Assembly (NCBI GenBank): GCA_024234875.1 | Contig: JACKNM010000006.1 | Location: 124,001 to 188,000, forward strand | Reading direction: 5' to 3' | DNA: 64,000 nucleotides | Origin: Ectothiorhodospiraceae bacterium | GTDB taxonomy: Bacteria; Pseudomonadota; Gammaproteobacteria; HK1 | Shown: positions 16,973 to 25,157 of the stretch, one piece after another | How the letters are laid out: each line of letters begins with the position of its first letter | Position numbering within the stretch: position 1 is the stretch's first letter | Translations under genes and position numbers: made by a program | The notes under the pieces: model-generated | What the model was told of the DNA's origin: nothing | Database searches by the model: none | The model's input: only the letters and a program-made list of their open reading frames with translations

Positions 16973-18667
16973 ATGTCGAAGCACTTACCGCGGACCCTCG
17001 TCGAATCGGTGCTGCGCAAGGTCGCGGAGCGCCCCGGCGCCATCTGCTTTCAGGCCGAGGACGACTCCGGGCGCCGCCCGGTCACCCACGAGGCCTATCA
17101 TCGCGACATCTGCGCGCTGGCGCGGGCGATGCGCGGTTTCGGGGTCGAGAAGGGCGACCGTGTCGCAATCCTCGCGCGCCCGAGCTACGAGTGGGAGGTC
17201 TGCGACAAGGCGATCATGCTGATCGGTGGGATCAGCACCGGTCTCGACCACAAGAGCACCCGGGACGGTCTCGCCCACACCCTGGCCATCGCCGAGCCGG
17301 TCGGGCTGTTCGTGGAGAGCGCGAGCCTCTGCGCGCAGTTGCCGGCCGCGGCGCTCGATGGTTTGCGTTTCGTGTGTGTGCTCGACGGCAGCCGGCCGGA
17401 CGACCGCGCCAACGCGCACGATCTCGCGGAGCTGCTGCGCGAGCACGACGACGGCACCGACGTACCGTGCCTGGCCGGGCCTGACGACGTCGGCGCGATC
17501 ATCTTCACCTCCGGGACGACCGGTAGCCCGAAGGGGATCCCGCTGCGCCACCACCAGATGGCCGCCATCCTGCAACCGATGCAGGAGATCTTTCCCGACG
17601 AGTCCGGCCATCGCACCATCGCCTGGATTCCGCTCCACAACAGCACCGGGCGCTTCATGGGCTCCGGCAACTACTTCATGGACGTGGTGCAGTATCCGCT
17701 GCGCGACCCCTACGCGCTCCTCGAGCAGGCGAAGATCGTCAATCCGACCTATCTCGTGGTCATGCCGCGAGTGCTGGAGAAGGTCTACGCCGGACTGCAG
17801 CAGCGCCTGGCCGAGCGGCCGGCGTACATGCGCGCCGCAGTGCGGGCGCTCCTCGGTTGGCGGTCGAGCTTCAAGGCCGGCTGGGTCGACGCGCTCACCG
17901 ACCGGATGCTGATCGCCAAGATCCGTCGCGCGGTGTGGGGCGACAGCATCGAGTTTCTGATCTCCGGCTCGGCGCCCGTCGATGCGCAGATCCTCAGGTT
18001 CTTCGACAGCATGGGCGTCCCCACCTACGAGGTGTACGCCATCAGCGAGGTGGGCTCGCTACTGACCATGAACCGCCCCGGGCGGATGCGGTACGGCTCG
18101 GTCGGCGAGCCGATGCAGGGCATGGCGCTCAAGATCGCGCCCGACGGCGAGGTGGTGGTGAAGACCACCGCCGCGCTCGAGTGTTATTGGGGTGGCGACC
18201 GCACCGATCTCTACGACGAGGACGGCTACTTCAGGACCGGCGATCTCGGTGAGCTCCGCGACGGCTACGTCTACCTCACGGGGCGGAAGAAGGAGATCAT
18301 CAAGACCTCGACCGGGCAGCGGATCGCGCCGGTCGAGGTGGAGCAGGTCTATCGGTCGACTCCGGGGTTGGACCAGCTCATGGTGATCGGCAACGGTCGC
18401 TCCTACCTCACCGCTCTGGTCACCCTCGAGCCGGAGTTCGCTCGCAAGCTGGAGGCCGAGGGTCGGCGCGCGGACGACCACGTCGGCGAGTGCTTCGAGC
18501 GGTGCTGTCGTGCGCTGCCGGCCAACCGACAGATCAAACGATTCACCGTGCTCCCGGAGCCGTTCTCGGTCGAGGGTGGCGAGATCACGGCCACCCTCAA
18601 GCTGCGCCGGCGAGTGGTCGAAGAGAAGTACGCGTCGGTCATCGAGGCGATGTACGCGAAGCCGTGA
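16973..18667 (+). CDS. AMP-forming acyl ligase (long-chain fatty acyl-CoA synthetase-like)
   Basis: 564 residues with the complete adenylate-forming motif set: FTSGTTGSPKG at residues 178-188, YEVYAISE near 350, YFRTGDLGELRDGY and GRKKEIIKTSTGQRIAP around 420-450, and a C-terminal lysine region TATLKLRRRVVEEKY. The split of the activation region and the GTTG(S)PKG form match fatty acyl-CoA ligases of the long-chain group. It activates a carboxylate with ATP and transfers it to CoA or a carrier protein. No acyl carrier protein is encoded between this gene and its neighbours, so CoA is likelier. A 41-base gap follows the PP-loop gene, with GAGGA upstream of the start. Probable acyl supplier for the N-acyltransferase that follows. 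Confidence 0.9.
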   Translation: MSKHLPRTLVESVLRKVAERPGAICFQAEDDSGRRPVTHEAYHRDICALARAMRGFGVEKGDRVAILARPSYEWEVCDKAIMLIGGISTGLDHKSTRDGLAHTLAIAEPVGLFVESASLCAQLPAAALDGLRFVCVLDGSRPDDRANAHDLAELLREHDDGTDVPCLAGPDDVGAIIFTSGTTGSPKGIPLRHHQMAAILQPMQEIFPDESGHRTIAWIPLHNSTGRFMGSGNYFMDVVQYPLRDPYALLEQAKIVNPTYLVVMPRVLEKVYAGLQQRLAERPAYMRAAVRALLGWRSSFKAGWVDALTDRMLIAKIRRAVWGDSIEFLISGSAPVDAQILRFFDSMGVPTYEVYAISEVGSLLTMNRPGRMRYGSVGEPMQGMALKIAPDGEVVVKTTAALECYWGGDRTDLYDEDGYFRTGDLGELRDGYVYLTGRKKEIIKTSTGQRIAPVEVEQVYRSTPGLDQLMVIGNGRSYLTALVTLEPEFARKLEAEGRRADDHVGECFERCCRALPANRQIKRFTVLPEPFSVEGGEITATLKLRRRVVEEKYASVIEAMYAKP

Positions 18668-18684
18668 CGGCGGTCATTGCGCGC

Positions 18685-18700
18685 TGGCAGCGGACATGCT
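18685..18700 (+). promoter_or_regulatory. Possible sigma-54 (-24/-12) promoter before the acyltransferase
   Basis: TGGCAGCGGACATGCT has GG and GC dinucleotides at exactly the -24/-12 spacing and keeps TGGCA and TGC of the consensus, with one T replaced by A in the -12 block. Predicted start of transcription is about 18711, 35 bases before the gene at 18746. Matches of this quality are expected by chance several times in a window of this size and composition, so support is weak without the better example at 20438. Confidence 0.3.
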
Positions 18701-18745
18701 GTCGTCCGTCTCCGCTGCGGGGCGGGTTACTGGGGAGTGAGTGGG

Positions 18746-19927
18746 ATGCTCGCACGTTGGCTGTCCGGTCTCGAGCCCGTGCACCGGGCGACGACTCGGG
18801 AAGAGAGGGAGTCGATCTACCGGTTCCGCTACACCGTGTACGTCGAGGAGCTCGGTCGTCGGCTGGGCACGGCCCACCACGAGACGCGCACGGTGTGGGA
18901 CGACGACGACGAGGCGCCCTACACCCTGCACATGTACACCGGCACCCCGCAGAGCATGACCGGCTCGCTGCGGGTGCGGTTCTGGGAGCCGGGCCGAATC
19001 CCCGAGTACGATTTCAAGACCTTCAACATGCAGGTCTTTCCCGGCATCGAGACCACCCGCGTCTCCGAGGTCGGCCGGCTCATGATCCGCCCGAGCATGC
19101 GCGGGAAGCTGCTCCTGCCGGCCATCGCCCGGGCGGCCTACGAGTTCCTGGTGGCCGAGTTCGACGGCGTGCTCGCGTTCTGCTACGGCGCGCCAGGGCT
19201 CGTGCCCCACTACCAGAAGCTCGGATTCCGCCTGTACGACTGCCCCCTGGTGCCGACGCCCGACGGGATGAACATCGGCATGGTCAGCGTGCTCTCCGAC
19301 GGCGAGCACCTGAAGCGCGTCGGCTCTCCAGCTTCGGGGCTGCCCGAGCGTTACTTCACCCTCGCCCGGCGCCGCCGCGACCTCGAGCGCTATGCGCACC
19401 TGTTCAACGAGGACGCCCTGCGCCTCGAGATCGACCCCGCCCGGGTCTGGGAGCGCGTCGAGCACGACCTGACGAGCGCCGGCACCGCCGACGACAAACC
19501 CTCGTTCCTGGAAGGACTGCCCCGGGACGTGATGCGCCTGCTGACCAGCAAGGGCTTCATCGTCGACGTCTCCGAGTCCACCCTGGTCACGCGTGAGGGC
19601 CACGGCGACCGCGAGATGTTCGTGGTGCTCGAGGGCTCGTTCGAGGTGATCGACCAGTCCGGGCGGCGCATCGCCCTGCTGGCCAAGGGCGACCTGTTCG
19701 GCGAGGTGGCCTTCTTCCGCGAGAGCGGGCGGCGCTCCGCCACCGTGCGCGCGGTGACCGACGGCCAGGTCCTGGTCATCCGCCGCCGCTTCCTCAACGA
19801 CCTGAGGAAGGACAATCCCCGCGCCGCGGCCGAGATCCTGTTCCGCCTCGGCCGCATCCTGTCCGAGCGCCTGGCGGGCGTTCTACAGGAGCGGCAAATG
19901 AGCAAGATCGCGGCCGAGGAGGGGTGA
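18746..19927 (+). CDS. N-acyl amino acid synthase-like acyltransferase fused to a cyclic-nucleotide-binding domain
   Basis: 393 residues, two parts. Residues 1 to about 235 are a GNAT-fold acyltransferase of the FeeM/PEP-CTERM-associated type: IYRFRYTVYVEELGR near residue 26 and GRLMIRPSMRGKLLLPAIARAAYEF near 115-135 are the motif-A-like acyl-binding stretch. Residues about 260-385 are a Crp-like cyclic-nucleotide-binding domain (FVVLEGSFEVID, GDLFGEVAFFRESG-RRSATVRAV) with the phosphate-cassette glycine, glutamate and arginine in place. Family members join a fatty acyl group to an amino acid. The fusion implies allosteric control by cAMP or cGMP. Start ATG 18746 has GGGGAG 8 bases upstream. 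Placed directly after the acyl ligase that could feed it. Confidence 0.8.
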   Translation: MLARWLSGLEPVHRATTREERESIYRFRYTVYVEELGRRLGTAHHETRTVWDDDDEAPYTLHMYTGTPQSMTGSLRVRFWEPGRIPEYDFKTFNMQVFPGIETTRVSEVGRLMIRPSMRGKLLLPAIARAAYEFLVAEFDGVLAFCYGAPGLVPHYQKLGFRLYDCPLVPTPDGMNIGMVSVLSDGEHLKRVGSPASGLPERYFTLARRRRDLERYAHLFNEDALRLEIDPARVWERVEHDLTSAGTADDKPSFLEGLPRDVMRLLTSKGFIVDVSESTLVTREGHGDREMFVVLEGSFEVIDQSGRRIALLAKGDLFGEVAFFRESGRRSATVRAVTDGQVLVIRRRFLNDLRKDNPRAAAEILFRLGRILSERLAGVLQERQMSKIAAEEG

Positions 19928-20565
19928 GGGGGGCTCGACTCGCGGATCTGCGTGACTGCGGAGACACTCGTCGTAATTTGCCAGCCAACACGCGCGGCGC
20001 GGCCGAGGCGTCCCACCGCGCGGTGCCACCGCCACCCCTGTCGGATAACTTTACGCCACTCGGGTGAGCCCACCCCCGAGCCCATCTTGGCGACGCCGTC
20101 ATCGGCTCACGCCCGACGCTCACCCTCACGCGCCCCGACCTGCGTCACCACGTGCCATGACCCGCAAGCGACCGGCCTGTACTGTCGGTCCGGCGGAATG
20201 CGCCCCCCCCGTTCAGCGGCGCGCCTCGGGGCAGCGGTGCGCCGGCTGGTGGCCAGTCGCACACGGTCGCGTGCCGCCCGGCCAGGCGGCCGCGGCCGGC
20301 GATGGCGCCGGGGGGGGCATGAACGTCGAAAAACTTTACACACGGGCGTGGCGTGGCTACCTCGAGCTCGACCAGACGGTCACTTTCGATCGGAAAAAAT
20401 TAAGAAAAACATTGAGTTGAAAATAATCGCCCAAACCTGGCCCACCGCTTGCTTACCTTTAGGGCGAGCAGGAGACGATGGCGTTTCAGAACTCCCGAGC
20501 GGAAGCTGAAACGGGGAAATCGACCGAACGCTTAGATGCAGATACGACGTACTCAGGAGACGATG
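19928..20565 (+). other. Intergenic region before the PEP-CTERM gene
   Basis: 638 bases. The first 400 are GC-rich without a convincing gene. The last 230 contain the most AT-rich stretch of the window (about 20325-20435, with GGAAAAAATTAAGAAAAAC), the sigma-54 promoter at 20438-20453, and a 12-base repeat CAGGAGACGATG at 20469-20480 that recurs at 20554-20565. The AT-rich block upstream of the promoter is where an enhancer-binding regulator and DNA bending would be expected. Confidence 0.55.
20438..20453 (+). promoter_or_regulatory. Sigma-54 (RpoN) promoter of the PEP-CTERM gene
   Basis: TGGCCCACCGCTTGCT matches the -24/-12 consensus TGGCACRNNNNTTGCW at every defined base except one (C for A in the -24 block), with correct spacing between GG (20439-20440) and GC (20451-20452). 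Predicted transcription start is near 20464, giving a leader of about 100 bases. RpoN and the sigma-54 activator PrsR are known regulators of PEP-CTERM genes in some exosortase-bearing bacteria, which agrees with this position. Confidence 0.7.
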
Positions 20566-20690
20566 ATGAAGTACACCAAGCTAGCCGCCGCGATGGTTGC
20601 GTGCGCCGCCCTGGGCGCGGCGGCGCCTTCGCAGGCCGCGCGGCTGAGCGCCAACCTCGCCGGGGGTTTCAACACCTTCGACGACCGTAG
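20478..20690 (+). CDS. Possible short leader or overlapping reading frame (doubtful)
   Basis: A 70-codon frame begins at an ATG preceded by CAGGAGACG, the same ribosome-binding context as the PEP-CTERM gene. It would be the first start codon on the sigma-54 transcript. It runs out of phase into the first 120 bases of the PEP-CTERM gene; the overlap translates to arginine- and glycine-rich sequence with no domain. It may be translated as a leader, or may be a duplicated start region no longer used. Confidence 0.2.
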   Translation: MAFQNSRAEAETGKSTERLDADTTYSGDDDEVHQASRRDGCVRRPGRGGAFAGRAAERQPRRGFQHLRRP

Positions 20691-21618
20691 CCGTGAGATG
20701 GTCTTCGACAACGGAGACGGCGTGTTCAGTGTGGGCGACGTCTTCGTCGGCCTGCTGAAGATCGACGAGCGCACCGAGCCGAGCGCCGCCGGTATCGACG
20801 ATCAGGAGCTGTACGCGGTGTTCTCGCTCCAGGTCGAGTCCGCGGGCGCCGTGGTCGGCGGTCGCCGTGACGTGAGCTGGACCGCCACCACCGTCGCGGG
20901 CCTGACCCTCTCCGACATCCTCGGCGTTCCGCTGCCGGCGCAGGACCGCGCGGGTGATGCGCTGGGTGTCGTGTTCAGCGATGTCGGGCTGGACTTCACC
21001 ATCAACCAGGAGCCGGGCGTCAACTTCGGTGACGTCGACGGTAGTGGCCAGTTCGACGGTCTCGACTACATCCACGAGCTGTCGACCAACGGCACGATGG
21101 AGCTGGTGGTGGGCTTCCTGCCTGACGCCGACCCGGAGGACGACGACTTCTTCACCGGCAACCTGACTGCCGGTCCCCTGGCTGCACTGAACGTCACCAC
21201 CGAGAGCACCAACATCGGTACCCTCGAGGCTGGACTGTCGGTGCTGACCAACCTCACCGGGCGTGAGCTGCTGCGTGAGGTCTGCCGTCCGGGCTCCTCC
21301 GAGTTCCCGATTGGCCAGGTGGGTGCCCCCTGCCTGAACTTCGGCGCCGGCGACTCGAAGCACGACGTGACCATCACCGGCACGCTGAACGGTCTGGCGA
21401 ACGCCGCCATCCGCGACGACTTCTTCGCCAACGGCGCGCTTGCCAACCCGGGCGACTTCTCGAGCGTCACCCGCGGTGGTGTGACCTACAACGTCTACGG
21501 TGTGGGCGACGACGTCTCCTTCCGCCTGGCGGCGGTGCCGGAGCCGGCCACCCTGGCCATCCTCGGCGTCAGCCTCCTCGGTCTCGGCTTCGGCCGCCGC
21601 GCGAGCCGCCGCGGCTGA
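20566..21618 (+). CDS. PEP-CTERM sorting-domain protein
   Basis: 350 residues. A Sec signal peptide covers residues 1 to about 22 (MKYTKLAAAMVACAALGAAAPSQAA). The C-terminal 27 residues are a textbook PEP-CTERM tail: VPEP at 324-327, a hydrophobic helix, then GRRASRRG. Such tails are recognised by a membrane exosortase that cleaves and hands on the protein at the outer surface. The middle is aspartate-rich and contains an EF-hand-like loop (DVDGSGQFDGLD, about residue 157), suggesting calcium binding; two cysteines (CRPG...CLNFG) may form a disulfide. Start ATG 20566 is preferred over 20563 because AGGAG lies 6 bases upstream. Preceded by the sigma-54 promoter and followed by hairpin and terminator, so a monocistronic unit. 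Probably a surface or matrix protein. Confidence 0.9.
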   Translation: MKYTKLAAAMVACAALGAAAPSQAARLSANLAGGFNTFDDRSREMVFDNGDGVFSVGDVFVGLLKIDERTEPSAAGIDDQELYAVFSLQVESAGAVVGGRRDVSWTATTVAGLTLSDILGVPLPAQDRAGDALGVVFSDVGLDFTINQEPGVNFGDVDGSGQFDGLDYIHELSTNGTMELVVGFLPDADPEDDDFFTGNLTAGPLAALNVTTESTNIGTLEAGLSVLTNLTGRELLREVCRPGSSEFPIGQVGAPCLNFGAGDSKHDVTITGTLNGLANAAIRDDFFANGALANPGDFSSVTRGGVTYNVYGVGDDVSFRLAAVPEPATLAILGVSLLGLGFGRRASRRG

Positions 21619-21629
21619 GATCTTCCGGA

Positions 21630-21658
21630 CTCGCGCAGGCCCTAGTGGCCTGCGCGAG
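21630..21658 (+). terminator. Hairpin after the PEP-CTERM gene
   Basis: CTCGCGCAGGCC (21630-21641) pairs perfectly with GGCCTGCGCGAG (21647-21658) around a 5-base loop, 12 bases after the stop codon. It has no T-run; it probably protects the mRNA end or backs up the terminator 50 bases further on. Confidence 0.6.
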
Positions 21659-21708
21659 CCAGAGACCGCCGCGACGACCCTCGTCTCCGAGGTCGTTCGA
21701 TCGCATCA

Positions 21709-21738
21709 GCCCCCGGTTTCGACCGGGGGCTTTTTTTT
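21709..21738 (+). terminator. Rho-independent terminator of the PEP-CTERM gene
   Basis: GCCCCCGGT (21709-21717), a TTCG tetraloop and ACCGGGGGC (21722-21730), followed by eight T residues (21731-21738). This is the clearest intrinsic terminator in the window and closes the PEP-CTERM transcript before the PrsT-like gene. Confidence 0.95.
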
Positions 21739-21921
21739 GTTGGCGAGCGGTGGGCGCGGCGAATCGGTCGGGCGGCCCCGAGCTTTCCTCCCAGGTGTGA
21801 CCACGGTCCGGGTGGCCGACGCCGGTCGGTTGTATTCTGCGCTGACTCGTGCCCGAGGTTCGCGCCAGGCGGAGCGGATCCCGGGCGCGTGGTCGTTGTC
21901 GCAGCCCCCTGGAGTATCCGG

Positions 21922-24813
21922 ATGACCGAATCGCCGCTCGCAACCCTCGATCACCCCCCGTCGGCGCGGCGCCGGTGCCGGTCGCTCGGACTTCCAGCTT
22001 GGATCGTCGCCACGGTCCTGACGACCACGGTGCTGAGCGGCTGCTCCGAGGAGACCTCGACCGCCGAGTTGCTGGAGTCGGCGCGCAAGCACTTCGCGGC
22101 GGCGGAGCTGAACGCCGCGGCGATCGAGCTGAAGACGATCCTGTCGGAGTCGCCCGATCACATGGACGCGCGGGTGCTGCTCGGGCGCACCCACCTGGCG
22201 GCTTTCAACGGACCGGCGGCCGAGAAGGAGCTGGAGCGCGCGCTCGCCCTCGGTGCCGACGGAACTCAGCTGGAAGCCGACGTCCTACGCGCCCTGATCC
22301 TCCAATCGAAGCCGCGCGAGGCGCTCGGGCGCCGCGAACGCGCCGCTGGCACCGTGAAGGTCACCGCCAGCGCCTCCACGCAAGCGCCGGAGGCCTCGAC
22401 GTTCTCGCGTATGACGCCTGCCGGACAGGCGGAGGTTCTCGGGCTCGAGGGTCACGCGCTGTTGAGCCTCGAGCGACTGCAGGAAGCCCTGGAGGCCTAC
22501 CAGAGCGCTCTCGAGCTCGACTCCCGTGCCACCGAGGCCCGCCTCGGACTCGCCCGACTGGATGCGCGGGCTGGTGACCTCGCGTCGATGCGCCGGCGGC
22601 TCGATGCACTGATCGCCGATGCCCCGAGCTTCGCCGAGGCACAGAGCCTGCTCGGCGATTTGGAGGTCTCGGAGGGAAAGCTCGAGCAAGCCGAGGCAGC
22701 CTACTCGCGTGCCATGGAGCTTCGCCCACTGCCGCTGCCGCTGGACCAGCTCAAGCGGGCGGACGTGCGCACCATGCAGGGCAAGCTCTCCGACGCGCGC
22801 GCCGACCTCGAGACGTTGGCGAAGCTCAAGTGGGCCCACCCGGGCGTGGGCACCGGGCTCGCGCGATTGGCGTTGCTCGAAGGCAACGCGCCGGCGGCGT
22901 TGGACCTGGCGCGGCGCGTCATCGGCGCCGATGCGGACTACGCACCAGCGTTGATGGTGGCCGGTGTGGCGGCGTTTCGGACCGGCGCGGTGGAGCAGGC
23001 CGAGAGCCTGCTCTCGCGTTACGTCCGGCAGGCGCCACGCGCGAAGACCGCGGGCGTGATGCTGGCGACGCTGCAACTTCGCCGCGGGGAGTTCAGTGCT
23101 GCCGCCGCCTCGATTGCCCGCCTGCGACAGGCCCATCCCGACGATCCGGCGATTGCCGATCTGCACTCGGTCACCGAGATGGGGCAGGGGCGGTATCAGG
23201 AAGCGTTGGCGTTGCTCGAACGGAGCGCTCGCGAGAACTCGGCCTCCGAGCTCGCCGCGGTGAAGCTGGTGGTCGGGCTCGAGGTCGCGGGGCGGACCGG
23301 TGAAGCGCTGGAGGAGCTCGCGGCCGGCTTCGAGCGCAACCCGGAGTCGCTCGTCGCCGCGCGGCTCTACTTCGACCGGCTGGTGCGGAGCAAGCAGCCC
23401 GAGCTCGCACTGGAGGTCGCACGGCGCTTCCGGGCTGGTCGGCCGGGTGACGCTGCGGCCGAGACCCTGGTGGGAATGGGCTTCGCAGCCGTCGGTGACG
23501 CCGACCGTGCTCGTGAGGCGTTCGAGGCTGCGGTGGCCATCGAGCCGAAGCATGTCGAGGCGTTGCGGGGCCTGGCGTTCATCGCCGAGCGACGACGGGA
23601 CGAGGCGACCGCGGCCGCGTTGCGCGAGCGGATCCTGGAGGTTCGCCCGTCGCACCTGGAATCGCTCCTCGCGCTGGCCGACGTGCGATTGCGCTCCGGC
23701 GAGCCCGCCAAGGCCAGGGAGCTGCTGCAAAGAGCAGTGGCCGAGCACCCGAAGAGCGTGGCGGCGACATCGGCCCTCGCGCTGGTCGAGCGCCGTACCG
23801 GTCAGTCCGAGCAGGCCGTCGAGCTCCTGAACCGGGCCCTCGCGGAGAACCCCGACGACCCGCGGCTACTGCTGGCGCTCGGGGAGGCGTTGCTCGATTC
23901 CGGACAGGTCAATCAGGCGGTCACGTTCCTGAAACGCCTGGTGTCGAAGCTACCCGACTCCGCGCTCGCACACTTCCTGCTCGCCCGCGGAGCGGCGGCG
24001 GCCGGCGACGCGGCGGCAGCGGAGAAGGGGCTGGACGATGCACTGCGAATCAACCCGAGGCTGAGCGTCGCGTTGATGTCTCGCGCCAGGATGCATGTCG
24101 CCAAAGGCGAGAACCCTCAGGCCGCGGCGACCGTCGAGCGCCTGCTCGAGGTGCGTCCCGACGACGCGCAGGCGTTGGATGTCGCGGTCGAGGTCGCGAT
24201 GGCCGGTGGTCGCTACGAGCAGGCACTCGTCCACGCCGAGGCGGCTCAGCGCGCCGAGCCGACCGGGGAACGGGCGATACGCCTCGCCACCGCGCGAGCT
24301 CGTGTCCGCGACCGCGACGGTGCGTTGGCGACGTTGACCGGATGGCTCGCCGAGCATCCCACCGACCTGCGGGTCATGGCCTCGCTCGCCGAGGCTTACG
24401 AGGCGCTCGGCGACGTCGACTCCGCGATCGCCACCTACGAGCGCATCGTCGCGGTGCGCCCGGACGACGTGTTCGCCCTCAACAACCTCGCGTGGGCGCT
24501 GCGCAGTCGTGATCCGGCCCGTGGTGTGGCTCTGGTGGAGAAGGCGCGGAAGTTGTCGAACGATTACCCGGCCATCGTCGACACCCATGCGATGCTCCTG
24601 ATCGAGGCGGGCGAGATCGATCGCGCCGTCGCGCTCCTGAAGGATCTCGAGCAGAAGCATCCCGACTCGCCGATGTTCCAGTATCACCTCGCGCTGGCGC
24701 ACGTGAAGGGTGGTGACAAGGCCAAGGCGCGACTGGTGCTGGAGGTGTTGCTGGCGACGTTCCGTGATTTCCCGGAGCGCGGCGATGCCCAGGCTCTGAT
24801 GGACGGGCTGTGA
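21922..24813 (+). CDS. prsT: PEP-CTERM system TPR-repeat lipoprotein, PrsT-like
   Basis: 963 residues. A lipobox LSGC with the lipidated cysteine at about residue 41 follows a hydrophobic stretch, so it is an outer- or inner-membrane lipoprotein. The rest is an alpha-solenoid of about 20 TPR repeats, e.g. ARKHFAAAELNAAAIELKTI near the start and ALNNLAWALRSRDPARGVAL near residue 865. Size, lipobox, opening repeat (ESARKHFAAAELNAAAIELK) and final repeats match PrsT, the TPR lipoprotein of the XrtA/PEP-CTERM exosortase loci. It probably acts as a scaffold for export or assembly of exopolysaccharide and PEP-CTERM proteins. The ATG at 21922 has GGAG 7 bases upstream; a GTG at 21889 is the alternative. 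Located between the PEP-CTERM gene and the second acyltransferase. Confidence 0.85.
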   Translation: MTESPLATLDHPPSARRRCRSLGLPAWIVATVLTTTVLSGCSEETSTAELLESARKHFAAAELNAAAIELKTILSESPDHMDARVLLGRTHLAAFNGPAAEKELERALALGADGTQLEADVLRALILQSKPREALGRRERAAGTVKVTASASTQAPEASTFSRMTPAGQAEVLGLEGHALLSLERLQEALEAYQSALELDSRATEARLGLARLDARAGDLASMRRRLDALIADAPSFAEAQSLLGDLEVSEGKLEQAEAAYSRAMELRPLPLPLDQLKRADVRTMQGKLSDARADLETLAKLKWAHPGVGTGLARLALLEGNAPAALDLARRVIGADADYAPALMVAGVAAFRTGAVEQAESLLSRYVRQAPRAKTAGVMLATLQLRRGEFSAAAASIARLRQAHPDDPAIADLHSVTEMGQGRYQEALALLERSARENSASELAAVKLVVGLEVAGRTGEALEELAAGFERNPESLVAARLYFDRLVRSKQPELALEVARRFRAGRPGDAAAETLVGMGFAAVGDADRAREAFEAAVAIEPKHVEALRGLAFIAERRRDEATAAALRERILEVRPSHLESLLALADVRLRSGEPAKARELLQRAVAEHPKSVAATSALALVERRTGQSEQAVELLNRALAENPDDPRLLLALGEALLDSGQVNQAVTFLKRLVSKLPDSALAHFLLARGAAAAGDAAAAEKGLDDALRINPRLSVALMSRARMHVAKGENPQAAATVERLLEVRPDDAQALDVAVEVAMAGGRYEQALVHAEAAQRAEPTGERAIRLATARARVRDRDGALATLTGWLAEHPTDLRVMASLAEAYEALGDVDSAIATYERIVAVRPDDVFALNNLAWALRSRDPARGVALVEKARKLSNDYPAIVDTHAMLLIEAGEIDRAVALLKDLEQKHPDSPMFQYHLALAHVKGGDKAKARLVLEVLLATFRDFPERGDAQALMDGL

Positions 24814-25157
24814 GCCCCGTGCAAGTGCTCGGCTCGCACGTCGCAGGGGAATCGGAAATGGCCGCCGATACCGACGGCGCGAGCTGAACGAGCGCGCGAT
24901 GCGCTGCCGTGGCGATCCTTGGGAAGGAGGACAGGACGAGGAATTGTCGTCTCACACATTAGCTTCCCAGTTGCGCGCGAAGGACGCGTCGTCCGTTTGC
25001 CTCGGCAGGAAAACGTGTGTACAAAGGAGCCGTCCGCCCGTGTCCGGTGCTCGCGCAGGCATCTTCGGCGTCGGACGCGGAGTCCGGGTCCTCGAGCCCG
25101 GGTCGTTCGATGGGCACCGCCGTCCGGGGAGATGGCCGTGTGCCGGCGGGAGGTCGA
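24814..25157 (+). other. Intergenic region between prsT and the acyltransferase
   Basis: 344 bases. A purine-rich AAGGAGGACAGGACGAGG at about 24924-24942 resembles a strong ribosome-binding site but leads to no good ATG frame. An AT-richer stretch around 24940-24970 and 25008-25025 could hold a promoter. The acyltransferase frame is open from a GTG at 25017, but its first 47 codons are low-complexity and unlike the family, so I place the start at 25158. Confidence 0.45.

Noticed and set aside
19952..20509. 185-codon frame before the PEP-CTERM gene
   Set aside because: Arginine-rich low-complexity sequence crossing the sigma-54 promoter and an AT-rich block; no ribosome-binding site.
24956..24980. 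Possible sigma-54 site (TAGCTTCCCAGTTGCG) before the second acyltransferase
   Set aside because: Only the -12 block is right; the essential GG of the -24 block is AG, so the match is not better than chance.
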